A stretch of 33,992 bases of DNA. Source: Methanobrevibacter sp. (GTDB lineage Archaea; Methanobacteriota; Methanobacteria; Methanobacteriales; Methanobacteriaceae). Numbering within the stretch: the stretch's first letter is position 1; each line of letters opens with the position of its first letter. Below, in pieces: positions 28,580 to 33,992 of this stretch. The notes beneath the pieces were generated by a model. That model was not told the DNA's origin, searched no databases, and saw nothing but the letters and a program-made list of their open reading frames with translations. The position numbers and the translations under genes are program-made. The DNA is taken from positions 1 to 33,992 of the forward strand of contig JAGCBE010000432.1 in assembly GCA_017652345.1 (NCBI GenBank), given 5' to 3'.

Positions 28580-28966
28580 ATGAAAGACGAAGAAATGGCA
28601 AAACAGTTTGCAGATAGCCATACACATTACGAAGTCGCAAAAAGAAAAGACGGAACAGAGTATGCTAAAAAAGTAAGTGACGTAACTATTGAACAAGCCT
28701 TCCTTTCAGGACTTAAGGCAGGCAGACCACAATGGCACGAAATTGAAAGCAAGGTAAGTCCAAAGAGAGAAATCTCAAAACGATATATGCCAAAGAATAA
28801 AGAAAAAGTTTTATTAAAGTATCATTTTAGTGGTGAAGAAGAAATACATATTTCTGACGGATATTATGACGCTTATGATTTTGAGTTTCATATTGCTAAC
28901 AATCCAAAATACAGAATCGTTTGTGTTATCGCTTGGTGTGAACTTCCCACTTTTGATAAGGAGTAA
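28580..28966 (+). CDS. hypothetical protein with DUF551-like C-terminus, 128 aa
   Basis: After an N-terminal part (EEMAKQFADSHTHYEVAKRK), the C-terminal 60 residues run PKNKEKVLLKYHFSGEEEIH, then GYYDAYDFEFH and VIAWCELPTFD, similar in layout to DUF551-like domains that end in '(V)xAWxxLP'. A second, split DUF551-like gene is at 3836-4125. Function unknown. Confidence 0.55.
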   Translation: MKDEEMAKQFADSHTHYEVAKRKDGTEYAKKVSDVTIEQAFLSGLKAGRPQWHEIESKVSPKREISKRYMPKNKEKVLLKYHFSGEEEIHISDGYYDAYDFEFHIANNPKYRIVCVIAWCELPTFDKE

Positions 28967-28969
28967 ATT

Positions 28970-29158
28970 ATGACAGAAGTTGTTTGGAAACCGATTAAAG
29001 AATACACACCACCAAAGCCTACTCTTACAGAAGAAGATGAAACTGTTTATCTTGTTCATAATATTGCAGACAAAATCTTCTTTGCAACAGGAACAGAAAT
29101 AATGATAGATATGGCTTACGGTTGTTTCATTGATAAATATTGTGAGATTAAGGAGTAA
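28970..29158 (+). CDS. hypothetical protein, 62 aa
   Basis: Preceded by TAAGGAGTAAATT, the same start cassette as the gene at 29162. Acidic (TLTEEDETVYLVHNIADKIF). Three-base gaps on both sides suggest one polycistronic unit. No family recognized. Confidence 0.55.
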   Translation: MTEVVWKPIKEYTPPKPTLTEEDETVYLVHNIADKIFFATGTEIMIDMAYGCFIDKYCEIKE

Positions 29159-29161
29159 ATT

Positions 29162-29467
29162 ATGTTTGAGAAAGAAGCAGAAGAATATGCAAATGGAAAA
29201 GGTCACGAGCATTACAATTATTTGTTTGAAGAAAACGCAGGAAGTCCTGTTGATTTTGCAAGGTTTTGTTTTCAAGACGGTGCAGAGTTCGGCTATAACA
29301 AGGCGAACGAAGAACACGAAGGGAAATGCAAAACCGCATATATCAAAGGTATCAGGACAATGGCAAATGCTTTAAAAGACTATGACAGAACAGACGGTGC
29401 TTGGACTGATTATTTTGAACATAAAGTTGAAGAAGTGCTTAAAAGATTATTAAAGGAGATTGAATAA
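29162..29467 (+). CDS. hypothetical protein, 101 aa
   Basis: Same TAAGGAGTAAATT start cassette. Acidic helical protein (FEKEAEEYANGKGHEHYNYL, then FARFCFQDGAEFGYNKANEE). No family recognized. Confidence 0.6.
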   Translation: MFEKEAEEYANGKGHEHYNYLFEENAGSPVDFARFCFQDGAEFGYNKANEEHEGKCKTAYIKGIRTMANALKDYDRTDGAWTDYFEHKVEEVLKRLLKEIE

Positions 29468-29665
29468 ATGGCAAAGAAAGAACTTAAAGAGCAACTAACA
29501 TCTTATGAAGGTTATATCAACGACATTCCTTTAGTAATAGACCCTTGCAAGATGTGTAAACATAGTAGGAACAGGGGAAAAAGAAAAAGCGATTTTCTTC
29601 CAGATTATGACCGAAGGATATGTGAATTGTGTTGTTGGTTTTATGACAGTAAGTTTGAAATATGA
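29468..29665 (+). CDS. small cysteine-rich protein, 65 aa
   Basis: Directly adjacent to the gene before it. CKMCKHSRNRGKRKSDF and RRICELCCWFYD form a likely zinc-binding pair of CxxC motifs. Typical of small phage zinc proteins; function unknown. Confidence 0.6.
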   Translation: MAKKELKEQLTSYEGYINDIPLVIDPCKMCKHSRNRGKRKSDFLPDYDRRICELCCWFYDSKFEI

Positions 29666-29678
29666 GGAGAATGAATAA

Positions 29679-30152
29679 ATGAAAAAGATTAAAGGTTATA
29701 ACATTGTAAAAGAAAAGACAAATGAACTTCTCGTTTCTATCGAAATTGGAAATGATGAAGTCATTGAGAAAGACGGATATAAAGTAATTCCGTTTTATGA
29801 AGAAGAAAATCCAACGATTGAACAGAACGCTGGAGAAAACAGAATCGAAGGGGGAGTGGTTAGCGTAAGTGGTTCTGTATCAAAGCATCGACCATTCAAT
29901 AATTGTGGTGAGTTGATTGAATATTGGTATGATTTTACAGGGGTTATAAATTGCAGTCCAAAACTTTTTATGCCAACAATCTGGGTAAAGCACAAAAAAT
30001 ACGGAACAGAGAATCTGATTATAGCCTTTGATAATGATAATGAATCTATTGGTGGCTCTTGTGTGTTCATTCAAGATATGTGGGTGGATATGAAAGAGTT
30101 GTTTGATAACTTTACATTTTTAGACGGTAGTCTGTGTGGGATTTCAGAGTAA
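29679..30152 (+). CDS. hypothetical protein, 157 aa
   Basis: Starts behind GAGGAGAATGAATAA. Mixed alpha/beta, with KHRPFNNCGELIEYWYDFTG, then WVKHKKYGTENLIIAFDNDN as its most conserved-looking part. No family recognized. Last gene of the small-gene cassette before the membrane-protein paralogue. Confidence 0.65.
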   Translation: MKKIKGYNIVKEKTNELLVSIEIGNDEVIEKDGYKVIPFYEEENPTIEQNAGENRIEGGVVSVSGSVSKHRPFNNCGELIEYWYDFTGVINCSPKLFMPTIWVKHKKYGTENLIIAFDNDNESIGGSCVFIQDMWVDMKELFDNFTFLDGSLCGISE

Positions 30153-30179
30153 CTTGCCGATAAATAAACGAGGTGTTAT

Positions 30180-30800
30180 ATGTTTAAGTGGCTTAGAAAC
30201 AGAATTGAACTTTTGAAAAATGACAAACAGTTACTCTTGATTATGTTACTCCATATCGTTCTTATCGGACTTCACGTCTACGAATGGAAGGTAGGAAATA
30301 TTGAATATTACTGGTATCTGCGTGCGGGTGGCTGTGCTTTAATCTCTCTTGGCATCTTCTTCTTTGGAAGAAAAGGACTTGCTTGGGGCTTGGTTGTATT
30401 CGCCTGTACTCTTGTCTATATAAACAACTTCTATAACTATGCTACGATTTTCTTTATGCTCGTTGCTATGGGAGCAGATCCGAAGTTGAAAAAGGTCGCT
30501 CCTGTAGTTTACTTGATAAATGTATTTGTTGCTTACACAATAAAACGACTTGGTATAACTCCGTTTATGATTCACTTGATTTACTGCGTGATGTTCTATA
30601 CCAAGATAAACTATGTATTTGCAATCCACAAGCCAGAGAAACTTAATCTGACTGATTCAGAAAGGCAATGGCTGAAACATGGAGTAATTCAGAGCTTACC
30701 ACCGGAAATTGGTTGTCAATCATACATCCTTTATTATAAAAATTGGAGAATGGAAGTTAGAAGAAAGGTAACTGTTGGGTATAATTTCATAATTAAATAA
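30180..30800 (+). CDS. membrane protein, paralogue of the 9606 gene
   Basis: 206 aa. Residues 15-150 contain about five hydrophobic segments, aligned with the 9606 protein: YYWYLRAGGCALISLGIFFF versus YHAEFRAAGCILIALFIFLF, and NNFYNYATIFFMLVAMGADP versus NMFYNYGTIFFLLIAYGAYP. The C-terminal 50 residues begin LNLTDSERQWLKHGVIQ like the HTH tail of the other copy but then differ (YKNWRMEVRRKVTVGYN), so the tail may be degraded or replaced. Confidence 0.7.
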   Translation: MFKWLRNRIELLKNDKQLLLIMLLHIVLIGLHVYEWKVGNIEYYWYLRAGGCALISLGIFFFGRKGLAWGLVVFACTLVYINNFYNYATIFFMLVAMGADPKLKKVAPVVYLINVFVAYTIKRLGITPFMIHLIYCVMFYTKINYVFAIHKPEKLNLTDSERQWLKHGVIQSLPPEIGCQSYILYYKNWRMEVRRKVTVGYNFIIK

Positions 30801-30803
30801 CTA

Positions 30804-30832
30804 ATGACAATTACAAAATTATAGTGTAAAAT
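30804..30832 (+). promoter_or_regulatory. candidate promoter upstream of portal gene
   Basis: ATGACA (30804-30809), 17-bp spacer, TAAAAT (30827-30832). The region is very AT-rich, so other pairs are possible. Confidence 0.4.
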
Positions 30833-30874
30833 ATAATTAAATAAATATTATTCAGGTATGTTGAGAAATCTGCA

Positions 30875-30913
30875 GCCGGTTATTGTTGATAAAAAACAAT
30901 GGCCGGCTTTTTT
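30875..30913 (+). terminator. terminator-like hairpin in the portal leader
   Basis: 30875-30887 pairs with 30895-30907 (13 bp, two wobbles), loop GATAAAA, then six T. It resembles hairpin B of the four leader RNAs, but no upstream hairpin with a complementary loop is visible. GGGAGGA of the portal gene follows. Confidence 0.6.
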
Positions 30914-30949
30914 ATTTTAAATTTTCTTGTTTTGGGAGGAACCTTAAAA

Positions 30950-32551
30950 ATGGCAAGAGAAAAAATTGATGTAGACCAGTTACTTGCAAAACGTGTTGCC
31001 TATAACAAACAGGCATTAAGTAAGTTGAAAGATGCAAAAGAAGAAAGTAAAAACATTTTTAATCAATATTTCTTTCTTGATAAAGGCCGTGAGCATGGAG
31101 CTGATTCTGTATTCTACGATCCTTATTTTGTTTCATCTAACTGTTTTGAAAACATCAGGACTATTTCAAGAATTCAGTATGGTGGAATACATTGCCGGAC
31201 TTTAAGAGCCGTTGCAGCTAAAGCTTGGATTATAAACTGTTGTATTACTCATATTTCCAGAAAAATAAAGCCGTTTTTGAAGCCAGTAACAAGCCGTAAT
31301 GAACGTGGATTTATTATACACAAACGATTTGAGCAGCAATTAAACAAAAAGGAAGATAAGGAAGCCGTAAAAATCCGTGATTTTATTTGTGCAACAGGTA
31401 ATTATGTAGATCCCAGCCGTGATGATTTTGTAAAGTATTGTGTAAAACTTTTAAGGGATGAATTGACTTTAGATCAGGTTGCAACAGAGATTCAGTATAA
31501 CAAAAAAGGTGAACCGGTTGCTTTTTTTGCCGTGGATGCTGCAACAATCGAAAGAGTTATTCCTGAGAAAGAAAATGAAACTGTATTCAAGTATTTGCAG
31601 ATTGTGGACGGTATGCCATCTGCCGGTTATACACTTGATAACATGATTTTTGATTTTGAAAATCCTAGAACAGACATTTATCATTCTATGTATGGATATT
31701 CACTTGTAGAACAGGCTGTAGATTTAATTACAAGTGAAATTAATACATTTATCTACAATGCCGGAAACTTTACTGAAAACAAGTTGCCAAAAGGTATGTT
31801 GTTGCTTAATTCTGATGCAAATTCAGATGTAATTGACGAAATGGAAGATTATATTGCAGAAATTATGTCTGGCGGTCCATTAAATCAGTGGAGAATTCCA
31901 ATTATTCCTAGTGGTGATAAAGATGCAAAACTTGAATGGAAAGCAATAAATACAAACCGTGAAATGGAATTCCAGGCATGGCTTGACTATCTTTCAAGTG
32001 GTGTAATGGCCTTGTTTGGCTGTTCTGCTGATGAACTTGGAATCCAGAGCCAGAAATCTCAGGCAATGTTTGAAAATGGCGGTCAGGATAGAATGGCAGC
32101 TGCTAAAAGTTCATTGCTTGGTGATTTACTTGTATTCTTTGAATCTTACATAAATAAAATTGTTGCAAAAATCAATCCTGAATATGTTCTTGAATTCGTA
32201 GGTTACGAAAAAGACAATCCAAATACAGTTGCAGATCTTGATGAAAAAGAAGTAAGAACCTGGAAGTCTGTAAACGAAAAAAGAGCCGAAAAAGGTCTTG
32301 ATCCGATTGATTTGACTACAGTTAAAAATCCGGCTGATTTACCTATGAACGTTCAGTTGGTTCAGTTGTTCCAAAGTCAGCAAGCTCAGGATGATATGGG
32401 GGGAGATATGGACGGCATGGGTGGTTTTGGTGATGAAGAAGGTGGAGAAGAAAACGGTGAAGAAATGGAAGAACAGTTACCTTCTGAAATGGATGAAATG
32501 CTGCCGGAAGAAATGAATAAATCAATCAATAAATCAATGTTGATTATATAA
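30950..32551 (+). CDS. phage portal protein
   Basis: 533 aa from ATG 30950, with GGGAGGAACC upstream (a longer in-frame start at 30899 lies inside the hairpin). GGIHCRTLRAVAAKAWIINC, then IIHKRFEQQLNKKED, FENPRTDIYHSMYGYSLVEQ, AVDLITSEINTFIYNAGNFT, WKAINTNREMEFQAWLDYLS and GCSADELGI follow the portal fold, including the wing and crown helices. The last 70 residues are Gly/Glu/Met-rich and acidic. The portal forms the dodecameric DNA gate at one capsid vertex. Confidence 0.85.
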   Translation: MAREKIDVDQLLAKRVAYNKQALSKLKDAKEESKNIFNQYFFLDKGREHGADSVFYDPYFVSSNCFENIRTISRIQYGGIHCRTLRAVAAKAWIINCCITHISRKIKPFLKPVTSRNERGFIIHKRFEQQLNKKEDKEAVKIRDFICATGNYVDPSRDDFVKYCVKLLRDELTLDQVATEIQYNKKGEPVAFFAVDAATIERVIPEKENETVFKYLQIVDGMPSAGYTLDNMIFDFENPRTDIYHSMYGYSLVEQAVDLITSEINTFIYNAGNFTENKLPKGMLLLNSDANSDVIDEMEDYIAEIMSGGPLNQWRIPIIPSGDKDAKLEWKAINTNREMEFQAWLDYLSSGVMALFGCSADELGIQSQKSQAMFENGGQDRMAAAKSSLLGDLLVFFESYINKIVAKINPEYVLEFVGYEKDNPNTVADLDEKEVRTWKSVNEKRAEKGLDPIDLTTVKNPADLPMNVQLVQLFQSQQAQDDMGGDMDGMGGFGDEEGGEENGEEMEEQLPSEMDEMLPEEMNKSINKSMLII

Positions 32552-32573
32552 AAGCCATAAATCAGGGGGAAGT

Positions 32574-32969
32574 ATGGTTAAAGCTTTTTGTCTTGATGAA
32601 CTAAGAAATAATTTTAGAAATCAGGCTGGATGCAACAGAAAAAAACTGTTTGAGAAAAAAGAAAACGAAATAAAGTTTGTTTTCAACAGAATGTCATTCA
32701 ACAAAATTGGATGTAATAAATCCATTAACAGATCTGAAAAAAACGGATTTACACCAGAAGAACATTTTAAGGCTGCTGAAAACATTAAAGAATATTTTGA
32801 AAATGCTGTAGTTCTTGCACAAAGTTATATTTATAAAAAAGGCAGAGCAGGAACGTATTATTTATGTTGTTGCAAGATAGCAGAAAGAAAATATGCTTGG
32901 ATGCCGGTTGTAACATGGGGAAATGATGAAGGATATATAGACTTTTATTTATCAAAGGATGGTGAATAA
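32574..32969 (+). CDS. LPD3-like domain protein, 131 aa
   Basis: After a basic N-terminus (NNFRNQAGCNRKKLFEKKEN), residues 60-131 (FTPEEHFKAAENIKEYFENA, then YIYKKGRAGTYYLCCCKIAE and YIDFYL) resemble LPD3, a large-polyvalent-protein-associated domain that here stands as a separate small gene. Its neighbour is a polyvalent protein, as expected. Function of LPD3 not established. Confidence 0.55.
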   Translation: MVKAFCLDELRNNFRNQAGCNRKKLFEKKENEIKFVFNRMSFNKIGCNKSINRSEKNGFTPEEHFKAAENIKEYFENAVVLAQSYIYKKGRAGTYYLCCCKIAERKYAWMPVVTWGNDEGYIDFYLSKDGE

Positions 32970-33992
32970 ATGCAGAAATTTAGGGTGCAGAAATCTGTTG
33001 TTGAGCAAATGACAGGCAAATTAAAAACTCCTGAAAAAGCCAATATAAGTGCCGAATTTGCAGAAAATTTGCAAAATCCAGTCTTATATTCCCCAAAAAA
33101 GCAAATTACAAGCAAATTACAAGCAAATGAAAAAGAAAGTGTTGGTGTAACACCAGATGGTCAGGTTTATGATTTAGATAATCCTACAGAAAAGTTTTAC
33201 TATGATTTGAAAATGAAGTTTAACGAATGTGATAAAAATGTTGGTAAATCTCTTTTTACTGATTGGAAAGTAGAATTACATCATCTTTGTGATAAAAAAG
33301 GTTTAGATTATGATTCTGTTATCCAGAAGTATGATGATAAAACAACAAGACATGTTGCAGAAGAATTGTTGCATCAAGATGCAGAAACTGTAATTGCATA
33401 TAGAGCTTATAAAGATTTGAATAAATCTCTAACTTATTCCGGCCATAAATTACAGGGAAGAACTAAACTTTATGGTATGGATATTTCCATTGAGAACAAA
33501 AAAGGCTCATACCGTTCTGGAGTGGATAAAGATGGCCATAAGTGGAAAACCTTGATGCATTATGATTATGGTTATATCCGTGGAACTGTTGGAACTGATA
33601 AAGACCATCTTGATTGTTATGTGGGGCCAGATAAAAAAGCAAATAAAGTTTATGTAATCCATCAGAATGATCCGGTTACTCATAAATACGATGAAGATAA
33701 ATGCATGTTATGTTTCAGTAGTGCTGCAGATGCTAAAGCAGCTTATATGAAACAATACGACAGACCAGGTTTTTACGGTTCAATGACTACAATGACAATT
33801 GAACAGTTCAAAAGCTTTATTTTCAGCCATAAAGGAAAAATGGTGCATAAATCTTTTGATATTAATATTACTGATATTACAGAAAACAATAAGCAGCAGA
33901 AACTCGAACAGTTCAGTAAAGCTCTTAATGCCATTGCAGATAACCGTCCTTTCATGATTAAACATATTCCTGTAGATGCATCTAAAAACTAC
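32970..33992 (+). CDS. polyvalent protein with pyrophosphatase-like domain, 3' end outside window
   Basis: 341 codons to the window edge. After an N-terminal helical part, residues about 165-275 (LQGRTKLYGMDISIENKKGS, then YGYIRGTVGTDKDHLDCYVG, ANKVYVIHQND and PGFYGSMTTMTIEQFK) resemble the 'inorganic pyrophosphatase' domain found in phage polyvalent proteins; the acidic TDKDHLD motif is its hallmark. Such multidomain proteins are thought to be delivered with the DNA. An 11-bp tandem repeat (33099-33128) lies near the start. Confidence 0.7.
   Translation, partial: MQKFRVQKSVVEQMTGKLKTPEKANISAEFAENLQNPVLYSPKKQITSKLQANEKESVGVTPDGQVYDLDNPTEKFYYDLKMKFNECDKNVGKSLFTDWKVELHHLCDKKGLDYDSVIQKYDDKTTRHVAEELLHQDAETVIAYRAYKDLNKSLTYSGHKLQGRTKLYGMDISIENKKGSYRSGVDKDGHKWKTLMHYDYGYIRGTVGTDKDHLDCYVGPDKKANKVYVIHQNDPVTHKYDEDKCMLCFSSAADAKAAYMKQYDRPGFYGSMTTMTIEQFKSFIFSHKGKMVHKSFDINITDITENNKQQKLEQFSKALNAIADNRPFMIKHIPVDASKNY

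Noticed and set aside
30875..30913. Portal leader hairpin as a fifth paired-hairpin element
   Set aside because: It has a U-tract hairpin, but no upstream hairpin has a loop complementary to GATAAAA.
1..33992. CRISPR array
   Set aside because: No set of regularly spaced direct repeats with unique spacers is seen; the repeats present are operators, RNA stems or short tandem runs.

Overview
The window is a contiguous piece of a tailed double-stranded DNA phage or prophage from an AT-rich bacterium (roughly one third G+C by eye). Nearly all genes are on the + strand and tightly packed, with ATGA, TAATG or TGATG overlaps and strong GGAGG-type ribosome binding sites. Phage replisome-organizer, DUF1351, YqaJ/RecT and DUF1064 families are commonest in phages of Firmicutes and other gut anaerobes, but nothing here fixes the host. 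No integrase, capsid, tail or lysis gene can be named, so a temperate lifestyle rests only on the small Cro/CI-like repressors.

Layout. 1-2954: the 3' part of a C5-cytosine methyltransferase locus, broken into about twelve short, mostly overlapping reading frames, with an HNH homing nuclease inserted. 2944-7227: DpnD/PcfM-like protein, beta-class DNA methyltransferase, a split DUF551-like gene, an adenine-methyltransferase-like protein, a second HNH nuclease, dUTPase and a phage-encoded sliding clamp. 7224-7778: a leftward repressor, a divergent control region and a tRNA with anticodon CAT. 7779-11278: DUF1351 protein, small DNA-binding proteins, a membrane protein with a possible HTH tail, and two leftward genes including another XRE regulator. 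11337-14651: regulator, YqaJ exonuclease and RecT annealase. 14651-19970: HNH nuclease, HAD protein, zinc ribbon, replisome organizer, DnaC-like loader and SSB. 19971-20243: a gene-free, structured stretch. 20244-26545: membrane protein, DUF1064 nuclease, probable small terminase, several small genes, MazG-like protein and large terminase. 26736-30800: many small accessory genes and a second copy of the membrane protein. 30950-33992: portal protein, an LPD3-like protein and the start of a polyvalent protein.

Regulation. At least five rightward TTGACA-type promoters can be placed, at about 7.6, 11.3, 13.2, 17.4 and 26.6 kb, with weaker candidates at 21.1 and 30.8 kb. Three of them (7.6, 17.4, 26.6 kb) carry GCGTTA-type operators, and two of those operators are identical 16-bp palindromes. 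Two others (13.2, 21.1 kb) carry GTAAG/CTTAC inverted repeats.

The most striking unexplained signal is a repeated RNA architecture in four of these leaders (11.4, 13.3, 17.5 and 26.7 kb). Each has a first hairpin, a second terminator-like hairpin with a U-tract, and two apical loops that are perfectly complementary to each other over 6-8 nt. The complementary sequence differs in each copy, as expected for a conserved kissing-loop structure. Other points are the shattered methyltransferase, and an SSB gene whose conserved C-terminal tip lies in frame just after a TAA stop.
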